The position numbers and the translations under genes were made by a program. Shown piece after piece: positions 43,298 through 50,409 of a DNA stretch of 64,000 bases; the stretch's first letter is position 1, and each line of letters opens with the position of its first letter. The DNA is from WHSW01 sp963722175. GTDB lineage: Bacteria; Actinomycetota; Thermoleophilia; Solirubrobacterales; 70-9. Where the stretch lies: assembly GCA_963722175.1 (NCBI GenBank), contig CAVRKA010000003.1, positions 62,001 to 126,000 of the forward strand. The letters are read 5' to 3'. The notes under the pieces were generated by a model that was not told where the DNA came from, did not search any database, and saw only the letters and a list, made by a program, of their open reading frames with translations.

Positions 43298-43663
43298 TCA
43301 GATCGCGTCGTCGGCCAGAGCCCTTAGGGAAGCGTTCAGCTCGCGGTCCATCGGTGCGACCGTGTCGATCGCGCAGAGCTCGAGCACCCGGCGCATCGGG
43401 GCGCCGGCCGGGACCACCAGCCGCAGGGACTGGCGGCGGGCGGCGAGCCGGCGACCGAGGTCGAACAGCAGGTGGATCCCGGAGCTGTCGAGGTAGCTGA
43501 CCGCCGAGAGGTCGAGGACCAGGGCGCTCGACGCGCTCGGCAGCCGCTCGGAGAGCGCGAGGCGCAGCTCGGCCGCGTTCGAGCTGTCGATCTCGCCGTC
43601 GACGGTGGCGACGAGCACCGAGTCGTGCTGTTCGAACTCGAACCCTGCGATCCGATCCCTCAT
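43298..43663 (-). CDS. STAS-domain anti-sigma factor antagonist
   Basis: The 121-residue protein has the STAS fold (VLVATVDGEIDSSNAAELRL) and the phosphorylatable serine region SYLDSSGIHLL (S60/S61). It would be the RsbV or SpoIIAA-type partner of the phosphatase-kinase fusion encoded upstream. The ATG at 43663 overlaps the stop of that gene in ATGA, so the two are co-translated. In partner switching the unphosphorylated STAS protein binds the anti-sigma kinase, freeing its target. No sigma factor gene lies next to it. Confidence 0.9.
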   Translation of the reverse strand: MRDRIAGFEFEQHDSVLVATVDGEIDSSNAAELRLALSERLPSASSALVLDLSAVSYLDSSGIHLLFDLGRRLAARRQSLRLVVPAGAPMRRVLELCAIDTVAPMDRELNASLRALADDAI

Positions 43664-44901
43664 CCGCTCGCCTCCGCTGGTTGTTTCTGTCCGATGGCGC
43701 GGCGCATCCGAACGATCGTCCCCGCCGGGCCCCGGTCGATCTCGACCTCGTCCATCAGCTGCTCGATCAGCCCGATCCCGCGGCCCTGCGAGCCCGACCG
43801 CGGAGCACGCCAGCTGCCGAAGTCCCGGACCCTGATCTCGACCGCGCCCTCTTCGCGGCGGCCCTCGACGACATAGGAGGCCTCACCCGGCGGATAGGCG
43901 TGGGCGATCGCGTTCGCGGACGCCTCGCCGCAGGCGACCAGGGCCTCGTAGGTCTCGCCGTCATCGGCGCCGACGGCTCGTAGCCAGCGCCCGAGCGCTC
44001 GCCGCATCTGCGCCAGCGACTCGGGCTCGGCGCGCAGGGTGAGCTCGATCCGTTCGACGTCCACCGGCTCCAGCCGGACGGCGAGCAGCGCGACGTCGTC
44101 GCGTGGCGGCGCGTCGCGGAAGCGGGCCTGCAGCAGGGCGCCGCAGAGCTCGTCCGGGAGCCCGGGCACGCCGGCGGCGAAGCCTCGCAGCCACTCCAGT
44201 CCTTCGTCGAGTGACGCCTCCGGCCGCTCGACCAGACCGTCGGTGTAGAGGAGCACGGTCGAGCCGGGCGGCAACGGGATCGTGGACTCCTCGTAGGAGG
44301 GAAACGGAACGACCCCGAGCGGACTGCCCGCCGGGCCCTCGGCGAAGTAGGCGTCGCCGTCGGGACCGACGACGAGCACCGGCGGGTGGCCGGCGGTCGA
44401 CAGCCGCAGCTTGCCCTCCTCCGGGTCGACGATGCCGTAGAGCACGGTCGCCATCGGCCCGCCGGAGACCTCGCGGGCGAAGCCGTTCATGCGTTCGAGC
44501 ACCAGCGACGGACGCAGGCCCTCGAGCGCGTAGGCGCGGAGCGCGTTCTGCAGCCGCGCCATGCGCGCCGCGGCGTCGAGCCCGTGGCCGACGACGTCAC
44601 CGATCGCGATCCCGGCGTGACCGTCGCGAAGCGCGATCACGTCGTACCAGTCACCCCCGACCTGGGCGTCGGCGCTGCCGGCGACGTAGCGGGCGGAGAT
44701 CCCGAGCCCGGGAAGCTCCGGGAGGCGTTCGGGGAGCAGGCTGCGCTGCAGGGTCTCGGCGACCGCGGCGACGTGCTCGACCTCCTCGGCCGCCCGTCGC
44801 AGGCCCTCGAGCGTCGCGCCGATGATCGCGTCGCCGGCGGGCGGATCGACGCGTTCCCCGCCGTCACCCGGGGGACCGGATGCTCTGTCGTCGATCATCA
44901 A
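43660..44901 (-). CDS. SpoIIE/RsbU-type PP2C phosphatase fused to RsbW-like HATPase
   Basis: The 413-residue protein has an N-terminal helical region (LRRAAEEVEHVAAVAETLQ), a PP2C-type SpoIIE domain (LPELPGLGISARYVAGSADA, GGDWYDVIAL, GDVVGHGLDAA, FRDAPPRDDVALLAVR) and a C-terminal HATPase_c domain (GEASANAIAHAY, RVRDFG, GRGIGLIEQLMDEVEI). Phosphatase and anti-sigma kinase functions are normally on separate polypeptides; here they are fused. The metal-binding aspartates GGDWYD and GDVVG are intact, so phosphatase activity is expected. It starts at the ATG at 44901 or the next Met, and it is divergent from the GGDEF-like gene (58 bp). Confidence 0.9.
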   Translation of the reverse strand: MMIDDRASGPPGDGGERVDPPAGDAIIGATLEGLRRAAEEVEHVAAVAETLQRSLLPERLPELPGLGISARYVAGSADAQVGGDWYDVIALRDGHAGIAIGDVVGHGLDAAARMARLQNALRAYALEGLRPSLVLERMNGFAREVSGGPMATVLYGIVDPEEGKLRLSTAGHPPVLVVGPDGDAYFAEGPAGSPLGVVPFPSYEESTIPLPPGSTVLLYTDGLVERPEASLDEGLEWLRGFAAGVPGLPDELCGALLQARFRDAPPRDDVALLAVRLEPVDVERIELTLRAEPESLAQMRRALGRWLRAVGADDGETYEALVACGEASANAIAHAYPPGEASYVVEGRREEGAVEIRVRDFGSWRAPRSGSQGRGIGLIEQLMDEVEIDRGPAGTIVRMRRAIGQKQPAEASG

Positions 44902-44959
44902 CCCGCAGCCGAGTGTAAACGCGAATGCCGACCGGGTCGAGGGCTAGCTTCCGCCTGCA

Positions 44960-45799
44960 GTGGACCGCTCATCCGCAGGCCGCAGCGCGCCCGAAGCCGA
45001 GGCCGGCGAGCGCCTGATCAAGGCCTGGATCACCCAGCTGGTCGAGCGCACTCCGCTCGCCGAGCTCGGCACCCTCCCGCTGAGCAGGATCGCGGTCGAG
45101 GCGCCCTCGCTGATCACGACGATCCAGGCCGCCCTCTCCGACCCGGCCCGCGGCCCGGCCGAGCTCGCCGCCGCCGCCCGTCAGCTCTCCGAGCTGTTCG
45201 GGGAGTCCCCCGCCCCGACCCGCACGCCCGAAGGCGAAGCCGAGGACGTGGCGGGAGTTGCTCCGGGCGGGCGGGTCGGGGCCGCGCCAGGGGAAACCGA
45301 CCCGATCACCGGCCTCCCGGGCTCCGCGGAACTCGACCGCTGCCTGGCCGCGCTGCTCGCCGAGCAGCGCCGCTACGGCCATCCGTTCTCGATCGCGCTT
45401 GTCGACGTCGAGGGGCTCGCCCGGATCAACGACGCCTACGGGCGCGAGGCCGGCGACCGGATCCTGGCGGCGGTCGCCGCCGTCGTGCGCCGCCAGCTGC
45501 GCGAGGTCGACCTCGCGTTCCGGGTCGAGGACGACGAGTTCGCGATCGTCGCCCCGCACACGGATGCCGCCCGCCTGGTCTCGGTCGCCCGCCGGGTCGC
45601 GAACCTGATCGCCGAGTCGCAGGGCCGCGACGGCCCGCGGATCGCGGTCGCCGCCGGAATCGCCGGCTGTCCGGCCGACGGGCTCGCCGCCGAGCGCCTG
45701 CTCGAGAGCGCCACCGAAGCGATCTACGCCGCAAAGGCGTCGGGCGCCGCGGTCGCGCGGAGCCCCGGCGGCTCCGACGCGATCCTGCAAGATTCCTAG
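44960..45799 (+). CDS. Degenerate GGDEF-domain protein
   Basis: The 279-residue product starts with GTG at 44960; no obvious ribosome-binding site is present. An N-terminal helical domain (RLIKAWITQLVERTPLAELG) is joined by a linker to a GGDEF domain that starts at TDPITGLPGS. The signature is degenerate: EDDEF at residues 190-194 replaces GGDEF, although the IALVDVEGLARINDAYG and GDRILAAVAAVV stretches are conserved. It is unlikely to make c-di-GMP, but it may bind it or act as a structural partner. The linker (about residues 88-103) is encoded by a stretch related to the dispersed repeat found in three intergenic gaps. Confidence 0.83.
   Translation: MDRSSAGRSAPEAEAGERLIKAWITQLVERTPLAELGTLPLSRIAVEAPSLITTIQAALSDPARGPAELAAAARQLSELFGESPAPTRTPEGEAEDVAGVAPGGRVGAAPGETDPITGLPGSAELDRCLAALLAEQRRYGHPFSIALVDVEGLARINDAYGREAGDRILAAVAAVVRRQLREVDLAFRVEDDEFAIVAPHTDAARLVSVARRVANLIAESQGRDGPRIAVAAGIAGCPADGLAAERLLESATEAIYAAKASGAAVARSPGGSDAILQDS
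45221..45265 (+). repeat. Repeat-related segment inside the GGDEF gene, copy C
   Basis: The bases CGCACGCCCGAAGGCGAAGC, then CGAGGACGTGGCGGGAGTTG and CTCC match the order and core of the intergenic repeat family. Here they are in frame and encode the linker (RTPEGEAEDVAGVAPGGR) between the N-terminal domain and GGDEF domain, so the repeat was domesticated, or the linker is its ancestor. Confidence 0.6.
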
Positions 45800-45875
45800 C
45801 GCCGGGGCTCCAAAACTTGTCAGGACCTGCAAAAGCTGCTGAGATCGGCGCGGCTTCCGACGAGGAACTTCAGGG

Positions 45876-46697
45876 ATGAGTGGGATCAGGATCAACGCAG
45901 CGGCCGAGATGCTCGGCGTCAGCACGAGTACCTTGCGCAGCTGGGAGCGGCGGCTCGGCTACCCGCAACCACACCGGACCCCCGGCAACCACCGCCTCTA
46001 CGAGCTCGACGAGGTCGAGGCGCTGCGCGAGGCGCTGCGCGAGACCCAGAACATCTCGAGCGCCGTCGAGGTCGCCCGGCAGCGCGGACGCGGACCCGCC
46101 TCCCCGGCCCGCCTGGTCGCCTGCTTCGATCGCTTCGACGAAGCGGCCGCGGATCGCGAGCTCGAGGAGAGCCTCGCCGTGCGGTCGGTCGAGCGCAGCG
46201 TGACCGAGCTCCTGCTGGCGGCTCTCGAGCTCGCGGAGCGCCGCCCGAACGGCGACGCCGAGCTCGAGTACGCCTGTCGCTGGGCGACCGGCTGGATGCA
46301 TCGCGCCCGCCGTCTGGTCGCCGGCGCCAGCCGCGAGGACGGCGTCCTGCTACTCGACTCGGGCTCGCCGCTCGGCGTCGAGTCGGTCCAGGTCCAGGCG
46401 CTGGAGCTGTTCCTGCGCCGGGCCGGCCTGCGCGTGCTGCTGCTCTCCGCCGGGCTCGCCGAGGGCCGCTTCCGCACCGCCCTCCGGGCGCTCGAGCCGA
46501 GCGCGGTCGTGATCTGTGGCTCCGCGGCCCGCCTCGACGTGCTTGGCGAGCCGCTGCGGGCGCTGCGCAACGGCGACCCCAGCGGTCGGCTCTACGGCTA
46601 CCGCGCCGCGCGGCTGGTCGCCGGCCGCGACGGCGTCCCCTCGCTCGGCCAGGAGCCGGACGAGGCGACCGACGCGCTGCTCACAGCGCTCTCCTAA
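45876..46697 (+). CDS. MerR-type HTH protein with a B12-binding-like C-terminal domain lacking the cobalamin motif
   Basis: The 273-residue protein has a MerR HTH at residues 5-50 (INAAAEMLGVSTSTLRSWER and RLGYPQPHRTPGNHRLYELD) with a wing. A helical bundle and a Rossmann-like domain resembling B12-binding regulators of the CarH/LitR group follow (VLLLDSGSPLGVESVQVQAL, GLRVLLLSAGLAEG, ALEPSAVVICGSAA). The E/D-x-H-x-x-G cobalamin-binding motif of CarH is absent, so light or B12 sensing cannot be assumed; another ligand is possible. It starts at the ATG at 45876, after a GGAAC-type leader, and lies 279 bp before the BldC-like gene. Confidence 0.82.
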   Translation: MSGIRINAAAEMLGVSTSTLRSWERRLGYPQPHRTPGNHRLYELDEVEALREALRETQNISSAVEVARQRGRGPASPARLVACFDRFDEAAADRELEESLAVRSVERSVTELLLAALELAERRPNGDAELEYACRWATGWMHRARRLVAGASREDGVLLLDSGSPLGVESVQVQALELFLRRAGLRVLLLSAGLAEGRFRTALRALEPSAVVICGSAARLDVLGEPLRALRNGDPSGRLYGYRAARLVAGRDGVPSLGQEPDEATDALLTALS

Positions 46698-46790
46698 GCC
46701 GCTTTCAACAGCCCGCCACGGCCCGGACGGCCCGCGCCGGAGCTCGCCTGCGAGCTTCCCGGTAGCGCCGCTTCAGCCCTCGGTAAGCCC

Positions 46791-46840
46791 GTGCAAGTTT
46801 GGGCCCGATTTGCGCAACTTGCACAAGCCTGGACAAGTTG
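46791..46840 (+). promoter_or_regulatory. Helically phased CAAG/CAAC repeats upstream of the BldC-like gene
   Basis: CAAG or CAAC tetramers start at 46794, 46815, 46824 and 46834 (spacings of 21, 9 and 10 bp), with the palindrome-like GCAACTTGC at 46814-46822. BldC-type proteins in Streptomyces bind direct repeats with about one helical turn spacing, so an autoregulatory site for the gene at 46977 is plausible. The rest of the 279-bp gap (46698-46976) shows no gene or further element. Confidence 0.35.
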
Positions 46841-46976
46841 GCCATCCGGAAACTGCACATCCCTTGCGTGCCTGCCGATAACTACTTGCAGGGGATGTCG
46901 GGTCCGGCTACCAAGCGCATCGACGGTTTGAAGTTTGCCGCAATTTGCGGCGGGTCTAGCAAGTCGAGAAGGGAAC

Positions 46977-47216
46977 ATGGAAGCAAGCCAGAGGTTCTAC
47001 AACGTCAGCGAGGCGGCCGAGTTCCTCGGCGTCAGCGCCGCCTCGTTGCGCAAGTGGTCGGACCAGGGCCTGGTCCCCGTCTACCGGACGCCGGGGGGCC
47101 AACGCCGCTACTCGCCCGAGGATCTCGAGCAGTTCCTCGCTTCGATGCGGCAGCCGAGCCCGGACACAGTCGCCGTCCCCCACTACGGGCGCAACGCCAA
47201 CTCGATCACCAGCTGA
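46977..47216 (+). CDS. bldC: BldC-like small MerR-family DNA-binding protein
   Basis: The 79-residue protein starts at the ATG at 46977 with GAGAAGGGA upstream. It is almost entirely a MerR-type winged helix: FYNVSEAAEFLGVSAASLRK, WSDQGLVPVYRTPGGQRRYS and PEDLEQFLASM. The conserved GGQRRY element is the MerR wing. It lacks the dimerising coil and sensor domain, as in BldC, an actinobacterial developmental regulator that binds direct repeats cooperatively. The gene lies between a MerR-like gene and an HD-GYP phosphodiesterase gene, in a second-messenger block. Symbol by similarity only. Confidence 0.85.
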   Translation: MEASQRFYNVSEAAEFLGVSAASLRKWSDQGLVPVYRTPGGQRRYSPEDLEQFLASMRQPSPDTVAVPHYGRNANSITS

Positions 47217-47241
47217 GGTAGCGCCCCCTCCCGCCCTTTCG

Positions 47242-48633
47242 ATGACCGAACGACCGACAAAGTGGGTGCTCGGCGCCGAGTTTCTCGCGCTTGCCGGGGC
47301 CGTCGTCTTCGCGATCCTGACCGAGCAGGACGCGAACTGGGACCTGGCGTTGCTCGCGACCCTGACCGCCCTCTCGATCATCAGCGACCTGATCGCGATC
47401 GACACCCGCGACGCGCGGGTCTCAATCTCGGCGAGCCTGATGACGATCGTTCTCGGCGCGGTCCTGCTTGGCCCGGGTCCAGCCGCACTGATGGGCGTCG
47501 TGACGATCCTTGCCGGCTGGGTCAAGCACCGCTACAGCGGCCACATGCTGCTGCTGAACCTGGTCACGTACGCCTGGTATCCGCTGATCGCCGGAGTCGT
47601 CTTCCACGCGGTCGCCGACGCGACCGCGAGCACCGACGGCACCGTCGGTTGGTATCTGCTGATCGTCGGCGCCTTCATCCTCGCGCTCGTCATCGACTTC
47701 GTGCTGATCGCGGGCTACACGTGCTACATCGACCGCTCCGGCTTCATGGAGAAGGTGCGTCGCGGGCTGCTGCCGGTGCTTCCCTCCGAGTTCGTCGCGG
47801 CCGTCCTCGCGCTCGGGTTCGCGGGCGTCTACGTGCAGGCCGGGACCGTCGCCGTCGGGCTGCTCACAGTCCTGATCTTGATCTTCCAGTACATCGTCCG
47901 GGCGCTGCTCGTCTCCCAGGACCGCGCCGACGAGCTCGAGCTACGCGCCCGGCAGCTCGCCGGGTTCCAGGTCGCGCTGCTCTCGGCGCTGTTGCGGACG
48001 CTCGACCTGCGCGACCGGATGACGGCCCGCCACAGCGCCGCCGTCGCCCGCTATTCCCGTGAGATCGCCGCCGAGGCCGGGTTCTCAGCCGACGACCAGG
48101 CGCTCGTCCACTCGGCGGCGCTGCTGCACGACATCGGCAAGTTCGTGCTCCCCGACAACATCCTCAAGTCGGGGCGGCGGCGCCTTACCGACGAGGAGTG
48201 GGAGGCGATCAAGGCCCACCCGTACGAGGGCGCGCGGATCGTCTCCCAGATCGACGGCTACCAGCCGATCTCGGAGATCATCCTCGCCCACCACGAGCGC
48301 ATCGACGGCACCGGCTACCCGCACGGCCTGAGCGCCGAACAGATTCCCGAGCTGGCGAAGATCGTCTCGGTCGCAGATACCTACGACGTGATGACCGCTC
48401 GCGACACGTACCGCGAGCCGGTCAGCTCACACGACGCCGTGGTCGAGCTCCGGCGCGTCTCCGGCAGCCAGCTCGACGGCCGCTACGTCGAGGTCCTGGT
48501 CTCGATCCTCGCGGGCAAGGACCTCGCCTACCGCCACGGCGAGGACGCCGACTTCGAGGCCGAGCTGGCGCTCGACAAGCGCATCTACGACTACGTCAAG
48601 GCGACGCCCACCGTTGGTCAGCGCGCCCTCTGA
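47242..48633 (+). CDS. Membrane HD-GYP phosphodiesterase
   Basis: The 463-residue product starts at the ATG at 47242. Six or more N-terminal transmembrane helices (LGAEFLALAGAVVFAILTE, LMTIVLGAVLLGPGPAALMG, ILALVIDFVLIAGYTCYI, TVAVGLLTVLILIFQYIVRA) form a sensor of the MASE type. A short coiled linker follows, then the HD-GYP domain: ARHSAAVARYSREIA, LLHDIGKFVLPDNIL, HPYEGARIV, HHERIDGTGYPHGL and VADTYDVMT. Motifs are intact, so it should degrade c-di-GMP to pGpG or GMP. The nearby degenerate GGDEF protein suggests a c-di-GMP-responsive block. It lies 25 bp after the BldC-like gene, so co-transcription is likely. Confidence 0.92.
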   Translation: MTERPTKWVLGAEFLALAGAVVFAILTEQDANWDLALLATLTALSIISDLIAIDTRDARVSISASLMTIVLGAVLLGPGPAALMGVVTILAGWVKHRYSGHMLLLNLVTYAWYPLIAGVVFHAVADATASTDGTVGWYLLIVGAFILALVIDFVLIAGYTCYIDRSGFMEKVRRGLLPVLPSEFVAAVLALGFAGVYVQAGTVAVGLLTVLILIFQYIVRALLVSQDRADELELRARQLAGFQVALLSALLRTLDLRDRMTARHSAAVARYSREIAAEAGFSADDQALVHSAALLHDIGKFVLPDNILKSGRRRLTDEEWEAIKAHPYEGARIVSQIDGYQPISEIILAHHERIDGTGYPHGLSAEQIPELAKIVSVADTYDVMTARDTYREPVSSHDAVVELRRVSGSQLDGRYVEVLVSILAGKDLAYRHGEDADFEAELALDKRIYDYVKATPTVGQRAL

Positions 48634-48658
48634 GTAGCTGCCACTCCTGACGTAGAAA

Positions 48659-48688
48659 CGCCGCCCACCGATACGCCGGGGGGCGGCG
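48659..48688 (+). terminator. Hairpin after the HD-GYP gene
   Basis: An 8-bp GC stem (CGCCGCCC with GGGCGGCG, 14-base loop) begins 25 bp after the stop at 48633. An A-rich stretch follows, not a T-tract. The remaining 240 bp of the gap up to 48927 hold no gene that I can support; the segment 48690-48790 is uneven in composition but gives no convincing riboswitch. Confidence 0.5.
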
Positions 48689-48867
48689 CGGTCTACAAAG
48701 AAAGAAAGCGTGTGCTCGCGTTGCTCAGCGTCCGCGGAAGCCCATGTCGGCAATCCCTTTCCTGTGGCTCTGATCCATAACCGTGGGGCTTGAGAACCCA
48801 CTCCACTCCGAACTTGAGCGAATCCTACAAAGTTGGACGGATATTGCAAGTCACCCCTGCACGTTTG

Positions 48868-48879
48868 GCAAGTTCTTGC
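48868..48879. promoter_or_regulatory. Palindrome GCAAG-TT-CTTGC upstream of the MFS gene
   Basis: A perfect 5-bp inverted repeat with a 2-base centre sits 49 bp before the ATG at 48928, in a stretch that also holds ACAAAG, TTGCAAG and CTTGCAG. Similar CAAG/CTTGC elements occur before the BldC-like gene, so the two may share a regulator. Confidence 0.3.
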
Positions 48880-48927
48880 AGCTTTCGCTCCGAGCCTTAG
48901 TCCGGCGCCTGAAGTAACTTCGCCCCG

Positions 48928-50226
48928 ATGGCCTCGGCGCTGCGGCCCCTGCGGCTCCCCGGATTCCCGAATCTGGGCCTCGCCTATCTCGTCAACGAGC
49001 TGGGCAACTGGCTCGGCGAGATCGCGCTCGCGATCCTCGTCTACGACCAGACCGGCAGCCCGATGGCGGTCGCCGCGTTGTTCTGCGGCATGCACTTCGC
49101 ACCAGCCGTGATCGGGCCGCCGCTCGTCGCCCGACTCGAGTCCGCGCCGATCAGAATCACTCTCCCCGCTCTGTACGCGGTCGAGGGCGTCGCCTTCGCC
49201 ATCCTCGCGCTGACCGTTGACAGCTTCAGCCTCGTCGCCGTGCTCGTCCTCGCCACCTTCGACGGCTCGCTTGCTTCGGCTGCTCGGGCGCTGACCAGGG
49301 CGGCGGCGAGCGCCGTGCTCGCTCCCGCTGGACAGCTGCGCGAGGGCAACGCGCTGCTCAACATCGCCTTCACGGTCGGGGCCGCGGGCGGGCCTGCGAT
49401 CGCCGGGCTGGTGGTCGCCGGCGCCGGGGTCGAAACCGCCCTGCTCGCCGACGCGGCCTCGTTCCTCGCCGTCGCGGTCGTCGTCGCCGCCGCCCGGCGG
49501 CTCGAGCTGCCGCCCACCGAGGAGCCGGAGGCCCGGTGGACGGCGCGCCTGCGCCGCGGCTTCGCCTACGTGCGCGAACGGGCGGCGCTGGCCCGCCTGC
49601 TCGCCGCACAGGCGCTCGCATTCATCTTCTTCTCGCTTGTGATCCCGATCGAGGTCGTGTTCGCGAAGTCGACCCTGGACGCCGGCGACGCCGGCTACGG
49701 CGCCCTGCTCGCCAGTTGGGGCGCCGGGATGGTCATCGGCAGCCTCGCGTTCGTGGCCGTGCGCCGGCTGCCCCTCCCGGCGCTGCTGTTCTTCTCCACC
49801 CTGGCGATCGGGATCGCCTACCTCGCCACCGCGGTCTCACCCACGCTCGCTGTCGCCTGCGCAGCCTCGCTGCTCGGTGGGATCGGCAACGGGGTCGAGT
49901 GGATCGCACTGATAACCGCCGTCCAGGAGCTGACCCGGGCCGCCTATCAGGCCCGCGTGCTGGCCTTGCTCGAGGCGCTCGCGAGCGCGATGCCCGGAAT
50001 CGGCTTCCTGCTCGGCGGTGCGATCACGGCTATCTTCGAGCCCCGACTCGCCTACGCGGTCGCCGGCGCGGGCGTGATGGTGGTGCTCGCCTACGCCGCG
50101 GTATCGCTCCGGCGCGCCGATTGGACTCCGCAGCTCGAGCAGGGCTCGGTGCAAGACGGCGTGCAGGACGATGCAACTTCTCTTGCAACGGCGGACCCCT
50201 CACGCACGATGCTCACCGGACCCTAA
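48928..50226 (+). CDS. Major facilitator superfamily transporter
   Basis: The 432-residue protein starts at the ATG at 48928 and has about twelve transmembrane helices. Typical MFS marks are NELGNWLGEIALAILVYDQT in the first helix pair, RLESAPIRITLPALYAVEGVA, and a symmetrical second half (FIFFSLVIPIEVVFAKS and LLASWGAGMVIGSLAFV). It resembles the enterobactin exporter-like/MFS_3 group, which extrudes drugs or natural products. The substrate is unknown. It is followed by a riboswitch and the transglycosylase gene, but with a 183-bp gap these are probably a separate transcript. Confidence 0.88.
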   Translation: MASALRPLRLPGFPNLGLAYLVNELGNWLGEIALAILVYDQTGSPMAVAALFCGMHFAPAVIGPPLVARLESAPIRITLPALYAVEGVAFAILALTVDSFSLVAVLVLATFDGSLASAARALTRAAASAVLAPAGQLREGNALLNIAFTVGAAGGPAIAGLVVAGAGVETALLADAASFLAVAVVVAAARRLELPPTEEPEARWTARLRRGFAYVRERAALARLLAAQALAFIFFSLVIPIEVVFAKSTLDAGDAGYGALLASWGAGMVIGSLAFVAVRRLPLPALLFFSTLAIGIAYLATAVSPTLAVACAASLLGGIGNGVEWIALITAVQELTRAAYQARVLALLEALASAMPGIGFLLGGAITAIFEPRLAYAVAGAGVMVVLAYAAVSLRRADWTPQLEQGSVQDGVQDDATSLATADPSRTMLTGP

Positions 50227-50261
50227 CGGTCCGCTAGGCTCTCGCTTCGCCGAGTTCCTTG

Positions 50262-50404
50262 CAAAAAGCCGTGCAAATGCGGTCTTTGCGGGGGATCGGG
50301 GGACCCGAGGGTGGCGTTGCTCTTCGCCACCAGGGGCGAATCGCGGCTCGGCCGCGTAGCGCCACCCATGCGGCGCGAGCCCGTCAGCTAACCCCGTAGG
50401 CGCC
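50262..50404 (+). ncRNA. c-di-AMP (ydaO/yuaA) riboswitch
   Basis: The leader of the transglycosylase gene shows the ydaO consensus: GGGGGATCGGGGGACCC, the AGGGTGGCGTTGCTC arm, AGGGGCGAATC, a variable hairpin, and the very conserved 3' end CCGTCAGCTAACCCCGTAGG. The long stem GGGTGGCG (50309-50316) with CGCCACCC (50360-50367) is exact. In actinobacteria this riboswitch stands before genes for resuscitation-promoting and cell-wall hydrolases and usually switches expression off when c-di-AMP binds. The start codon lies at 50410, 5 bases after the element. Confidence 0.88.
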
Positions 50405-50409
50405 GTCAC

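Noticed and set aside
45876..46697. MerR-like protein considered as a CarH-type B12 photoreceptor
   Set aside because: The E/D-x-H-x-x-G cobalamin ligand motif is missing from the C-terminal domain.
46698..46976. Small peptide genes in the long gap before the BldC-like gene
   Set aside because: Only short frames without ribosome-binding sites or conserved composition are present.
48690..48790. Stretch after the HD-GYP gene considered as a c-di-GMP or cobalamin riboswitch
   Set aside because: Some fragments recall riboswitch loops, but neither the GEMM nor the cobalamin core can be completed on either strand.
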